Source of the DNA: JBBIRG01 sp964410965
GTDB lineage: Bacteria; CLD3; SB21; JBBIRG01
NCBI GenBank assembly: GCA_964410965.1
Contig: CAYPIY010000001.1
Coordinates: 496,001 to 560,000 of the forward strand
Direction of reading: 5' to 3'
Length of the DNA stretch: 64,000 nt
The translations under genes and the position numbers were made by a program. Every line of letters starts with the position of its first letter. The stretch's first letter is position 1. The notes below the pieces were generated by a model. That model was not told where the DNA came from, did not search any database, and saw only the letters and a program-made list of their open reading frames with translations. Positions 53,780 to 63,003 of the stretch are shown here, one piece after another.

Positions 53780-55510
53780 ATGAAGAACGGCAAATCTATA
53801 AACATGAAAGAACTTATGGGAACGTTTAACAAATATCCGATTGATCCTGATATCCTGAAAGCTATCGGTGAAATGGGCTATGAAAAACCGTCGGAAATAC
53901 AATCCCAGGCGCTTCCGGTATTACTCGATTACGACGGAGATTTCATAGGACAGGCCCAGACGGGAACAGGTAAAACGGCGGCCTACGGCATACCGCTGAT
54001 CCAGCAGATCGATCTGTCGCAAAGCCGAGTTCAGGCGATCATACTCGCGCCGACCCGTGAACTGGCCGTCCAGATCACCGAGGAGCTGAACCGGATCGCG
54101 AAATATAAAAAAATTAAAATCATCTCCGTGTACGGCGGCCAGCCGATCTATATTCAGTTAAAACTTCTCAAACAGGGTGTTCACATTGTTGTCGGCACGC
54201 CGGGCCGTGTGATTGATCATCTTCACCGCGGATCTCTGGATATCTCCGGCATACGTCACTTTATTCTCGATGAAGCCGATGAAATGCTCGACCGCGGATT
54301 CCTGGAGGAAATTGACGCTATCCTTACTCATGCCCCGGACGAACGACAGATATGGATGTTCTCGGCGACCCTGAGCGGACCGATCCGTTCTATTGCCAAT
54401 AAATTTATGAACGAACCGGAAGAAATCCGCATTAAGCATCAGACGGCGACGATCGCGAGCACGGAAGAATTGTACTATGTCGTCCGGGAACAGCACAAAC
54501 TTGAGGCGCTGTGCCGCCTTATCGACCACGCGCCGGACATGTACGCGATTATCTTCTGCCAGACCAAAGTCCAGACGGCGGAGATCGCCGAACAGCTCGT
54601 GCTTAAGGGTTTCAAGGCCGAGGCGCTGCACGGGGACATGAATCAGGCCCAGCGCGATCACGTCATGAGAAAGTTCAAATCCAAAGGCGTACGCCTGCTC
54701 GTCGCGACCGATGTGGCGGCGCGGGGCATTGACGTTAATAACCTAACGCACGTGATCAATTATTCTTTACCGATGGAATCAGACAGTTACATTCACCGTA
54801 TCGGCAGAACCGGCCGCGCCGGGAAATCAGGCATCGCCATCACGCTGATCAATCCCAACGAAAGCCATAAAATCAGGCGGCTGGAAGGCAATACCCGTAA
54901 ACGGCTGACAAAGTCCAAGATCCCCGGATTGCAGGAAATCATGACCTCCCGGATGCTCTCGGCCATTGGTGAATTTGAAAAAGCGCTTGAACTGCCCGGC
55001 CAGTTTGATCAGTATTTCCTGCAGTGGGAAAAAGCGCTGCAGCCGTTTGACCGCAATGATATCGCACGCGGTTTCGTGACCCTATTATGCCGCGAAATTC
55101 TTGAGAAATATGAAGACGATAAAGAACTGAATGCCGCGGATACATCGTCCTCATTCAGGGAAGAGCGAAAACCCGGTCGCAGTCATCCCCGGCAGGTTTC
55201 TCTCACCATCGACGCCGGCGCGAAGCATAATGTGCAGATCGGCGCGTTAGTGGGCGTGATATGCAATACCGCGGGCATACAGAACCGCAATATCGGCAAA
55301 GTCAGGATTCAGGACCGGTTTACCGAATTTGAAGTCGATTCCGATTTCGCTTCCCATGTCGTAAAAAGACTGAACGGCTTACAGTTCGCCGGAAGAAAAA
55401 TTAACGTTCAGTTTGCCGATGAAAAAATCAGGGACGTCAAAAAATTCATTAAAAAGCCGGGACGAAACGAAGAAAACGATCATAAGCGCGGAAGAAAAAA
55501 ATCCAGATAA
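53780..55510 (+). CDS. DEAD-box RNA helicase (DeaD/CsdA type)
   Basis: The RecA-like helicase core has all motifs: Q motif (FNKYPIDPDILKAI ... EIQSQALP), I AQTGTGKT, Ia PTRELA, II DEAD (in LDEADEML), III SAT, IV IIFCQT, V RGIDV, and VI HRIGRTGRAG. Downstream of about residue 445 comes an accessory part with a C-terminal domain of the DbpA/CsdA RNA-binding type (RQVSLTIDAGAKHNVQIGALVGVI split at NVQ), then a basic tail (KFIKKPGRNEENDHKRGRKKSR in part). It probably acts in ribosome assembly or in cold RNA metabolism. An ATG eight codons in (53804) is an alternative start. It ends before a strong bidirectional terminator. Confidence 0.95.
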   Translation: MKNGKSINMKELMGTFNKYPIDPDILKAIGEMGYEKPSEIQSQALPVLLDYDGDFIGQAQTGTGKTAAYGIPLIQQIDLSQSRVQAIILAPTRELAVQITEELNRIAKYKKIKIISVYGGQPIYIQLKLLKQGVHIVVGTPGRVIDHLHRGSLDISGIRHFILDEADEMLDRGFLEEIDAILTHAPDERQIWMFSATLSGPIRSIANKFMNEPEEIRIKHQTATIASTEELYYVVREQHKLEALCRLIDHAPDMYAIIFCQTKVQTAEIAEQLVLKGFKAEALHGDMNQAQRDHVMRKFKSKGVRLLVATDVAARGIDVNNLTHVINYSLPMESDSYIHRIGRTGRAGKSGIAITLINPNESHKIRRLEGNTRKRLTKSKIPGLQEIMTSRMLSAIGEFEKALELPGQFDQYFLQWEKALQPFDRNDIARGFVTLLCREILEKYEDDKELNAADTSSSFREERKPGRSHPRQVSLTIDAGAKHNVQIGALVGVICNTAGIQNRNIGKVRIQDRFTEFEVDSDFASHVVKRLNGLQFAGRKINVQFADEKIRDVKKFIKKPGRNEENDHKRGRKKSR

Positions 55511-55539
55511 TAAATTTTCCGAATCAGTTTTGAATGAAT

Positions 55540-55573
55540 AAAAAAACCTCCCGGATGCAGGGAGGTTTTTTTT
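55540..55573. terminator. Bidirectional rho-independent terminator
   Basis: CCTCCC (55547-55552), a 7-base loop GGATGCA, and GGGAGG (55560-55565) are flanked by six A on one side and eight T on the other, giving a T-run on both strands. It ends the helicase gene from the left and the secreted-paralogue cluster from the right (that gene's stop is 18 bases away). Confidence 0.9.
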
Positions 55574-55590
55574 ATTGGCTATTTTACGGG

Positions 55591-57222
55591 TTATTTCATC
55601 ACATTATCACATTTAATTTTTTCGTTTCCACCCACGCCATGTTTCCACAGTTCACCGTATTTTCCGCCTGCATAATTCTGCTTGAAGGAAACCCAGTACA
55701 CGAGGCATTCCCCGGACTGATCCTTGATCGCGACTGATGTGCCGATGTGCCTGTATTCAATTTCTCCGGTTATGGAGTTTTTTTCAATCGTCCAGTTTTT
55801 TTCCGCGATCGCCAGCCTCAGCACCGTCCATTCCGGATAAACTTCCTTTAGCACCCTTTTCATATCCGCTTCCAGGGCGGGATTGCTTTGCTCCGCTCGG
55901 GGCATACGTACTTTTTCCAGTTCACGATCCTCGAACGGGGCAATCAGCTGGTCAAATTTTGCAATACCGTCCGCCGAGCAGTCGAGCTTGAAATATCCTT
56001 TCGCCAGAACATCCGCTTTTAAGTTAAGAATTTTGACCATCATGTTGTGCTTGCCCATCTTGAGACGCTTTATATTCCGCATGATCTCCAGGGATTCGAT
56101 CTGGTTATTGGCGGCGAACGCGGGTATAATTTCTACGGACGCATAGGAATTTTTACCGGTTACTGCCGTAACCGGGGTGGTCACGAAGAAATCCGGTTCA
56201 CCGGCGTAGTTCGGATCCGTATCGACGTAAAAACATACATTATATTTCTTTTCCGATGTGGATAACGCGTTGAGATCCGATTCAAAATAGCCCATCGCGT
56301 AAATATTATCTCCCAGAGTAAAAGCATTTGAAAATGAAGCCTGGTTTTCAGTTTTGATCACGATTGGCTTTGAAGAAAAAACAATATTCAGCGCCTGATC
56401 TGCATGCAGTGTGCTGGTATAAAATTTCGCGCCGATCTTCATTTTCAGATCTGAATAGAGGGCTTGCGCGTCCTTTTCATAGGTCGCGGCAACTTTGGCC
56501 CCGTCCTGATGGTTAGCGCTCTGAATGATTTTAAGCGCGTTAGCATAATTCAATGCGGCTGCCGCCCAGTTTTTCGCTTCCGCCAGATTTCCCTTGGCTT
56601 TGTAATCCGCTGCATTCTTCATGCATCCCTGAATAGCCGGTTCAAATTCCTTCGTCAGCTTGTTCGGGTAAAGTTCCCAGAAAGTTTTTGCGACCCAGAC
56701 AAAATTCGGCCAAATAGTTCCGGTCTCGAGTTCTTTGGGGGTATAAACCTTGTAACATATGGAATCCGCAATGACGACCCTTGGATAATAATCAAAAGTC
56801 CGTGCCAGTTTGAGAATCGTAGCGGAATTATCGGTTCCGTAATCTATGGTGACCGGCATATCGTAATATTCCCATGCGTCTTTTCTTAATGATTGAAGGA
56901 AATTTTCATGTTCCTGCCGCATGGCTTGCCTGTCCTTTTGCTGATTGCCTGTCACGGCAGTGCCGGTATTAGTCCCTGTTCCGCCAGTGGAGGTTGATGT
57001 TCCTGAATTTTCATCAGCCGTTGTTTTTTCTTTTTTTGTTTTATCGGTTCTTTTTTCGGATTTTTTGTCCTTTTTGTCTTTATCGTCCTTTTTTTCTTTA
57101 TCAACGGCTTTTTTTATTTTATCAAATTGTGCGTACTGTGTGCCTGGGTTCACAATACTTAACGCAAAAAAAATAGTGAAAACCATCGCAATGATTTTCG
57201 CCGATTTAATTAGTTTTCCCAT
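55591..57222 (-). CDS. Secreted protein of unrecognised family, paralogue A
   Basis: The 543-residue product has a signal peptide (residues 1-32, ending QYAQ), then FDKIKKAVDK and a striking Lys/Asp-rich low-complexity stretch (about 35-75, KKDDKDKKDKKS) and a Gly/Thr linker. The remaining 430 residues are folded: a helical middle part, then a C-terminal region shared with the neighbour (KPIVIKTEN, RMPRAE, NWTIEKNSITGEIEYRH, YWVSFKQNYAGGKYG, ending KCDNVMK). Both copies have the identical last six residues CDNVMK. It lies 114 bases downstream of paralogue B on the same strand. AAGGAAT precedes the ATG. No known domain was recognised. A periplasmic or surface role is inferred only from the signal peptide. 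Confidence 0.8.
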   Translation of the reverse strand: MGKLIKSAKIIAMVFTIFFALSIVNPGTQYAQFDKIKKAVDKEKKDDKDKKDKKSEKRTDKTKKEKTTADENSGTSTSTGGTGTNTGTAVTGNQQKDRQAMRQEHENFLQSLRKDAWEYYDMPVTIDYGTDNSATILKLARTFDYYPRVVIADSICYKVYTPKELETGTIWPNFVWVAKTFWELYPNKLTKEFEPAIQGCMKNAADYKAKGNLAEAKNWAAAALNYANALKIIQSANHQDGAKVAATYEKDAQALYSDLKMKIGAKFYTSTLHADQALNIVFSSKPIVIKTENQASFSNAFTLGDNIYAMGYFESDLNALSTSEKKYNVCFYVDTDPNYAGEPDFFVTTPVTAVTGKNSYASVEIIPAFAANNQIESLEIMRNIKRLKMGKHNMMVKILNLKADVLAKGYFKLDCSADGIAKFDQLIAPFEDRELEKVRMPRAEQSNPALEADMKRVLKEVYPEWTVLRLAIAEKNWTIEKNSITGEIEYRHIGTSVAIKDQSGECLVYWVSFKQNYAGGKYGELWKHGVGGNEKIKCDNVMK

Positions 57223-57336
57223 AGATCATTCCTTAAATTTTCAGTGATGATGCCGATATGACTCTTATGGCTCACAATACCGGATAATTGAAAATCGTTT
57301 TGCCATTATCACCTGAGGTAATATTAACTTTACCTT

Positions 57337-59133
57337 TCATTTCATCACATTATCGCAATTAATGAGTTCGTTATCTCCCATGCCCCATGAATTGAGTTTT
57401 CCGTACGCGGATCCGTTCCAGTCCTGTTTGTAGGACATATAAAATATTTTACAATCACCGTCGGTGGTTTTCACGGCAACCGCGCACCAGACATACCGGT
57501 GCTCAATGACGCCGGTAATGGCGTTTCGCTGTATCGACCAGTCTTTGCTGGTCACTACCGCGCGAAGGGCTTTGTAACGTTCGTTGGTCCAGTCACTTTT
57601 TATAATTTGTTCGAATGAAGCGTTCTGCATTCCTGCGGCGGGCATGCGGATTTTGTCGAGCGCTTTCTGCGATAATTTCTTCGCGTTACCCTGCAGGGTT
57701 TCCATTCCCTCGCTCGCGTCGAGATTGAACTCACCGGTTGCCAGCAGATTAATGAATTCCTTATCCCAGAATTCAACTTTAATCACATGAGGCCGCGGTG
57801 ATATTTCTGATAACGCTTTCGAATATTCGACGCATCCGTATTGTGTGGAAGTCGCAGCGTCGGGAATGATTTCAAAATCAAGCCATGTTTGTTTTTTTGC
57901 CTGATCGGACGCGGTAAAACGACGATACATTTTTTCATTATCATCAACGTAAATCCTTACGGCACATTCCCAATTGTATGCAAGCGACTCGATGGGACCT
58001 TTCAGGTAGGCCATGCCGTAAATGTAATCGTTACCTGTAAAATCCTTGGCAAAAGCGGCTGTATTTTCGGCCTTGATGGCAATCGGCGATTTGGAGAATA
58101 CGATTTTGCCGACATTCTGTTTATGCAGCGCGCTTGTGAAAATGGAACCGCCCATGTCTTTCTCGACCGACGCCACAACCGCCTGAGCGTCCTTCAGAAG
58201 TTTTTGTGCTTTCGCATGGTCCGGAATCACCAGCAGAATCGCCTGAGCGGTCAGCACTCCGGCTTCTCCGGCGTCCAGAGCGTTATTCAGGTTGTTCTTT
58301 CCCTTGGACTTCTGCGCATACGCTTCCTCGATCGCCTGGTTGATTTCATTCAGCAAGAAGGTACTGACGTATTCCTCGAATTTCCGGTAATTCTTCGTCA
58401 TCGAAGTGTATCCGCCGTACTCCTCATTCGCTTTCGCTTTCAGATCCGCATCTTTGGAAAGAACGTCATCCAGCTGTTTTTTGTAATTCAGGTAATCCGT
58501 TTTAACGCATTCGTCGTAGAGTTTTTGGGCCTCTTCTTTTTTCTTGTACTGGCCGACCCAGCCGGTTCCGGTCACATTCGAAAATAAAAATGTCGCCTGA
58601 TCCAATAATTTTTCAGCGTTTTCTCTGGAATTCGATTCCTTGATTTTTTCAGCGACTTGCTTTTCATAATCCGCTAACTTACCGGTAATGGAAGTGACAT
58701 CCACATCCGGACATGATGACTGGGCTTTCTTTAGTGCATCTTTGGTTTTCTCAATATACTCGTCGGCCTTAAATGGATTATTATAGCTGGTCAGATTTTG
58801 TTCGACCCAATACAGATAGCCCTTTGCCTGTTTCGCGTCATCGCAGTCGTCAATGGATTTCCCTTTAACATCCTGGGATCCTCCGGAAGTTTTGGAAGTG
58901 CCGCCGGAAGATGCCGCGCCCGATTGATCTTCCTTTTCGGTTTTCTTGCCCTTGTCCGTTTTCTTATCGGATTTCTTGTCCTTTTTGTCTTTATCGTCTT
59001 TTTTATCTTTGTCTACCGCTTTTTTGATCTTGTCAAACTGCGACCAGGCGTCGTTCTTTGCCGGTTGAATCAGGAACGTCAATAATAGTAAAAACAGAAA
59101 ACCCACATAAACATTTACTTTACCGCTTGCCAT
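57337..59133 (-). CDS. Secreted protein of unrecognised family, paralogue B
   Basis: The 598-residue product has a signal peptide (about residues 1-31), SQFDKIKKAVDKDKKDDKDK and further Lys/Asp-rich residues to about 70, then a Ser/Gly linker. Residues about 85-330 are predominantly helical with many Lys and Ala (a TPR-like or coiled organisation is possible). The C-terminal ~270 residues match paralogue A block by block (FTSALH, IVFSKSPIAIKAEN, RMPAA, DWSIQRNAITGVIEHR, YMSYKQDWNGSAYG) and end in NCDNVMK. ATG at 59133 was chosen because GGAGG stands at the right distance; the GTG immediately before (59136) is too close. The function is unknown. It belongs to a run with a small Cys-rich secreted protein and alaA upstream. 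Confidence 0.8.
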   Translation of the reverse strand: MASGKVNVYVGFLFLLLLTFLIQPAKNDAWSQFDKIKKAVDKDKKDDKDKKDKKSDKKTDKGKKTEKEDQSGAASSGGTSKTSGGSQDVKGKSIDDCDDAKQAKGYLYWVEQNLTSYNNPFKADEYIEKTKDALKKAQSSCPDVDVTSITGKLADYEKQVAEKIKESNSRENAEKLLDQATFLFSNVTGTGWVGQYKKKEEAQKLYDECVKTDYLNYKKQLDDVLSKDADLKAKANEEYGGYTSMTKNYRKFEEYVSTFLLNEINQAIEEAYAQKSKGKNNLNNALDAGEAGVLTAQAILLVIPDHAKAQKLLKDAQAVVASVEKDMGGSIFTSALHKQNVGKIVFSKSPIAIKAENTAAFAKDFTGNDYIYGMAYLKGPIESLAYNWECAVRIYVDDNEKMYRRFTASDQAKKQTWLDFEIIPDAATSTQYGCVEYSKALSEISPRPHVIKVEFWDKEFINLLATGEFNLDASEGMETLQGNAKKLSQKALDKIRMPAAGMQNASFEQIIKSDWTNERYKALRAVVTSKDWSIQRNAITGVIEHRYVWCAVAVKTTDGDCKIFYMSYKQDWNGSAYGKLNSWGMGDNELINCDNVMK

Positions 59134-59215
59134 CACACACCTCCGTGTTTGAATAAATGAATGTTTCGCCGTCTGACGGACTTCTGAAAACGCCAGTCAG
59201 TTTCTGCAATTATTA

Positions 59216-59707
59216 TCAGTCAGGAATCAGAATAGACTGTAATGAAACAGCGCTCGTCAATAATCGACCGCCATTTTTCAAACGGACCGAAACTGTTTTA
59301 TTTTTCTCATCCAGTGACTGAATTTTCACTTTTTTAAATATTCTTCCTTCATGGATCAGCACAATACTGCCTTCGGATAATTCTTTCCATTGTGCCGCAT
59401 GGAATTTTTGAATCACCGAACGGACGGTTCTTCGTTTCCCGATTTCAGCCGGGTCGGAATGATTGATCCATTCCACTTCGTCACCCTTATCGGCTTTTCC
59501 TATAAAGCGCGCGCGGGCATATTCTGAATTGTCGGTATCACAATCAACGATGCAGGCGAGAACTTCACCGGAATTAATCATTGTCGCGGAGTTTTTGCTT
59601 TCACCGCCGCATCCGGTTGAAGTCGCGCATGATTTTTTACAGCCTTGTGCCGAAACAGAATAGTTAATGGTCCCCAGCAGAAAAAACAAGCAAAATAAAA
59701 CCTTCAC
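59216..59707 (-). CDS. Small secreted Cys-rich protein, unknown
   Basis: The 163-residue product has a signal peptide (residues 1-20) and a mature N-terminus with a Cys cluster (CKKSCATSTGCGG), then two further Cys (ACIVDC). The rest reads as beta strands with a pattern like a small SH3/Tudor barrel (ARARFIGKADKGDEVEWI, then VKIQSLDEKNKTVSVRLKNGG). The six cysteines could form disulfides or bind metal in the periplasm. The start is GTG at 59707 with AGGAG nine bases away. It lies 82 bases upstream of paralogue B and 20 bases after alaA, so it may be expressed with the paralogues. The family is not recognised. Confidence 0.7.
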   Translation of the reverse strand: MKVLFCLFFLLGTINYSVSAQGCKKSCATSTGCGGESKNSATMINSGEVLACIVDCDTDNSEYARARFIGKADKGDEVEWINHSDPAEIGKRRTVRSVIQKFHAAQWKELSEGSIVLIHEGRIFKKVKIQSLDEKNKTVSVRLKNGGRLLTSAVSLQSILIPD

Positions 59708-59727
59708 TTTATACTCCTGTAAATTGG

Positions 59728-60945
59728 CTATTGTTTATAATTTGAAAGAAATTCCCCAAGCCGTTTCAGCGCTTCACTCAGGTCATTCACATTCGGCAGC
59801 GCGACAACCCGGAAATGATCGTGATGCGGCCAGTTGAATCCGCGGCCGTTGACAAAAAGGATTTTTTCTTCGTTCAGCAGATCGTAAAATAATTTCTGGT
59901 CGTCGTGGATGTTGAACTTTTTCTGATCGAGTTTCGGAAAGAGGTAAAACGCGCCTTTCGGTTTCACGCAGCTGACGCCGGGTATTTCGTTAAGCAGCTT
60001 ATGCGCAAGGAAAGTTTGCTCATATAATCGTCCTCCGGGCTGAATGAGATAATCGATATTCGGGCATTTTTCCAGAGCGGCGGGAATCACGTACTGCGCC
60101 TGCACATTGCTGCAGAGACGCATGGACGCCAGCAGGTTCATGCCTTCGTAAAATCCTTTCGCGTGCTCACGGTCGCCGCTGATCATCATCCATCCCACAC
60201 GGAACCCGCAGATCAGATGCGACTTGGAAAGTCCGTTGTATGTCACCATCAGGATATCATTCGCCAGCGATGCCGTCGGGGTATGCTTCAGGCCGTGATA
60301 GATGATCCGCTCGTACACTTCATCGGAAAGAACTGCGAGATCGTGTTCCCTGGCAAGACCGATGATGTGCTCAAGGATGTCTTGATGATAAACCGCTCCG
60401 GTGGGATTGTTCGGATTGATCACGACAATCGCTTTGGTATGCGGTGTGATTTTCTTTTCAATGTCATTCAGGTCCGGATTCCATTCGTTTTCCTCGTCGC
60501 ACAAATAATGCACGGCTTTCCCTCCGGAGAAATTCACCGCTGCCGTCCACAGCGGGTAATCCGGCGTGGGTACGAGCACTTCATCGCCGGGATTGAGAAG
60601 CGCTTGTAATGTCATGATAATGAGTTCGCTGACGCCGTTGCCGATAAAAACATCGTCCGGTCCGATATCGGGAATGCCTTTGTGATTGGCGTCTTTCATG
60701 ATCGCATGCCGGGCTTCAATAATCCCTTTGGAATCGCTGTATCCCTCGGCCTTCTGGAGATTGGCGACCATGTCCTGAATAATCGCGTCCGGCGTTAAAA
60801 AGCCGAAAGGGCCGGGATTGCCGATATTTAACTTGATAACTTTATGCCCTTCCGCCTCCAGCTGTTTCGCCCGATCCTGGAGAGGTCCGCGGATTTCATA
60901 CCGGACAGAATGAAGTTTTTTGGTTTTTTCATGTTTTCGTTTCAT
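59728..60945 (-). CDS. alaA: Glutamate-pyruvate aminotransferase, AlaA type
   Basis: This PLP-dependent class I/II aminotransferase has the PLP lysine at residue 241 (GLSKSHLICGFRVGW), matching Lys240 of E. coli AlaA. NIGNPGPFGF near the N-terminus, YSDSKG, NPNNPTGAVY and the SDEVYERIIY block are the diagnostic AlaA/YfbQ features. It makes alanine from pyruvate and glutamate. The length of 405 is normal. ATG is preceded by CGGAG. It is the first gene of the minus-strand run leading to the secreted paralogues, but has no evident metabolic link to them. Confidence 0.94.
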   Translation of the reverse strand: MKRKHEKTKKLHSVRYEIRGPLQDRAKQLEAEGHKVIKLNIGNPGPFGFLTPDAIIQDMVANLQKAEGYSDSKGIIEARHAIMKDANHKGIPDIGPDDVFIGNGVSELIIMTLQALLNPGDEVLVPTPDYPLWTAAVNFSGGKAVHYLCDEENEWNPDLNDIEKKITPHTKAIVVINPNNPTGAVYHQDILEHIIGLAREHDLAVLSDEVYERIIYHGLKHTPTASLANDILMVTYNGLSKSHLICGFRVGWMMISGDREHAKGFYEGMNLLASMRLCSNVQAQYVIPAALEKCPNIDYLIQPGGRLYEQTFLAHKLLNEIPGVSCVKPKGAFYLFPKLDQKKFNIHDDQKLFYDLLNEEKILFVNGRGFNWPHHDHFRVVALPNVNDLSEALKRLGEFLSNYKQ

Positions 60946-61160
60946 GATAGGATACTCCGTATATTATATAATTATTTCAAATCCTGTATAAAAGGAGTGA
61001 TGTTTAAAACCATCAAGAATCTAAAATAAACCATTCACAAAATCAATGAGAGAAAAATTGACATCCGGTACCTTCAAAACAGAATGATGATTTGATTATC
61101 TCTACCGTTTTGACATGATTTTATTGTTTGAAAAAAAATTAAAAATTGTTAGGTTTACCC

Positions 61161-62585
61161 ATGAATCAAAATCAATCGAGTCCGAAAATCATTCTCTTCG
61201 TCACAACGCTTTCGGCGTTTCTCATTCCCTTTATGGGATCATCGATAAATATCGCACTGCCAACGATCGGTAAGGAATTCTCCCTTACCGCCATTACACT
61301 AAGCTGGGTCGCGACGTCGTACCTTCTGTCCGCTGCGATCTTTCTGCTGCCGCTTGGTAAACTGAGCGATATTGCCGGCCGCAGATCCATATTTCTGGGC
61401 GGCATTCTGATATATACGGTGAGTTCACTGCTTTCGGGATTAAGTCAGGATGTCGCGATGCTGATCGGATGCCGTGTTCTGCAGGGATTCGGGGGATCCA
61501 TGCTGTTCGCGACCGGAATGGCCATCGTGATCTCAAGCTTTCCGCCGGAGAAACGCGGTAAAGTCCTCGGAATTAATGTCGCGGCGGTATATTTCGGATT
61601 ATCGGCCGGTCCTTTTATCGGCGGGCTGATTACAGAATTTATCGGCTGGCGGAGTATTTTTTATCTGAACGGAGTCTTAGGAATCATTTCGCTTTGGCTG
61701 GGATGGAGCAAATTAAATCATGACTCCCGCCCGTCCGAACATGCGCCCTTTGATATCACCGGAACCTCCGTGTATTCTTTATCATTCATCATCTTCATGT
61801 ACGGAGCGTCTCATCTGACCGAAACCGCCGGCATGATCATGCTCCCTGCGGGTGTCGCCGGACTTATCCTGTTTTTCTTTATCGAAATGAAAACCCGGCA
61901 TCCCCTGCTGAATATTTCGGCATTCAAGACCAATTCCGTATTTATTTTCTCTAATGCCGCGGCATTGATCAATTACAGCGCCACATTCGCGATCGGATTT
62001 CTGCTAAGCCTGTACCTGCAATACATGAAAGACCTGAGCCCGCAGTATGCGGGTTACATTCTGGTGTCTCAGCCTTTGATAATGGCCTTGCTGTCCCCTG
62101 TTGCCGGGAAATTATCTGACCGCATCGAACCGAGGATTGTCGCATCCGCCGGAATGCTGTTGACGATTGTCGGACTGATTGTCTTTGTTTTTCTCGATGC
62201 TGATACTTCATTATGGATGATTATTACCAACCTGGTTTTGTTTGGCACCGGTTTCGCCTTATTTTCCTCGCCAAACACCAATGCGATCATGAGTTCTGTC
62301 GACCGTTCATTGTACGGAGTGGCATCGGCCATCGTCGGCACCATGAGACTAACGGGACAGGTCGTCAGCATGGCGATTGTCACGCTCATCTTTTCTTATC
62401 ATATCGGATATGCCAAACCATCGGCTGAAAATCTTCCTCAGTTCATGTTGAGTTTCAGACACATATTTATAGTTTTTGTCATTTTGTGTGTTGCCGGATT
62501 GTGGGCTTCGATGGTGAGAGGCAACCTAAGAAAAAAAACGGATAATGAAATGCCTTCTGAACAGAATTTTTCCGCCAAACTTTGA
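61161..62585 (+). CDS. MFS transporter, DHA2-type drug exporter
   Basis: The 474-residue inner-membrane protein has about 14 hydrophobic segments. The family's motif between TM2 and TM3 is GKLSDIAGRRSIFLGG. Motif C in TM5 is visible as GLSAGPFIGGLI, and GWRSIFYLNGVLG follows in TM6. This points to the 14-TM DHA2 proton-driven exporters that handle lipophilic cations, drugs or lipids. The substrate cannot be read from sequence. ATG at 61161 has AGGT in front. The TTG five codons earlier is less likely. No TetR regulator is adjacent. A small membrane protein gene follows immediately. Confidence 0.93.
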   Translation: MNQNQSSPKIILFVTTLSAFLIPFMGSSINIALPTIGKEFSLTAITLSWVATSYLLSAAIFLLPLGKLSDIAGRRSIFLGGILIYTVSSLLSGLSQDVAMLIGCRVLQGFGGSMLFATGMAIVISSFPPEKRGKVLGINVAAVYFGLSAGPFIGGLITEFIGWRSIFYLNGVLGIISLWLGWSKLNHDSRPSEHAPFDITGTSVYSLSFIIFMYGASHLTETAGMIMLPAGVAGLILFFFIEMKTRHPLLNISAFKTNSVFIFSNAAALINYSATFAIGFLLSLYLQYMKDLSPQYAGYILVSQPLIMALLSPVAGKLSDRIEPRIVASAGMLLTIVGLIVFVFLDADTSLWMIITNLVLFGTGFALFSSPNTNAIMSSVDRSLYGVASAIVGTMRLTGQVVSMAIVTLIFSYHIGYAKPSAENLPQFMLSFRHIFIVFVILCVAGLWASMVRGNLRKKTDNEMPSEQNFSAKL

Positions 62586-62590
62586 ATGCG

Positions 62591-62803
62591 ATGTTTATTA
62601 AAATCCTTATGATCTTAGTCATCTTGTTTTTTTGTATCATCGGAATCTTTCAGCTTCACAGGAGAAAAAACGAACACAGGACCGGATCATTTGGTAATGC
62701 TCTTCTGTCTTTTCATGAAACGATTGAGCCGTCCATGAAGAGTCGCAAGGAAATCGTACGTGAAATTGATAATGAAGATGATACCGGAAAAATGAAGGAT
62801 TGA
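62591..62803 (+). CDS. Small single-span membrane protein, unknown
   Basis: The predicted 70-residue product has one hydrophobic segment (MFIKILMILVILFFCIIGIFQL) followed by a charged tail (HRRKNEHRTG ... EIVREIDNEDDTGKMKD). It begins five bases after the MFS stop, or overlaps it if the TTG at 62582 is used. It may therefore be a small partner of the exporter or simply a short gene in the same transcript. There is no strong ribosome site. Its amino-acid composition is protein-like and the frame is not a shadow of another gene. Confidence 0.5.
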   Translation: MFIKILMILVILFFCIIGIFQLHRRKNEHRTGSFGNALLSFHETIEPSMKSRKEIVREIDNEDDTGKMKD

Positions 62804-63003
62804 TATTTCCGGATATTGATTGCTGGCAACGGTTTTTATCTGAAGAGCGCTCTCACGCCTTCGAAAAGCGGTAGCCTCAAGCATGTACTGTAAATTTCAG
62901 TCCTCCTGATTGGATTACCTGAAACGTCCGATCATCAGTGTCGATATACATTAAATATTAAGGATATTTAAAAGGTCCGGAATTTACAGGTACACACTTT
63001 TTG

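Noticed and set aside
61058..61138. Two TTGACA strings upstream of the MFS gene
   Set aside because: Neither has an acceptable -10 hexamer at 16-18 bases; a promoter is likely here but cannot be placed.
62951..62971. Perfect AT-only inverted repeat TTAAATAT-TAAGG-ATATTTAA
   Set aside because: Eight A/T pairs only, no T-run, between convergent genes; too weak to call a terminator.
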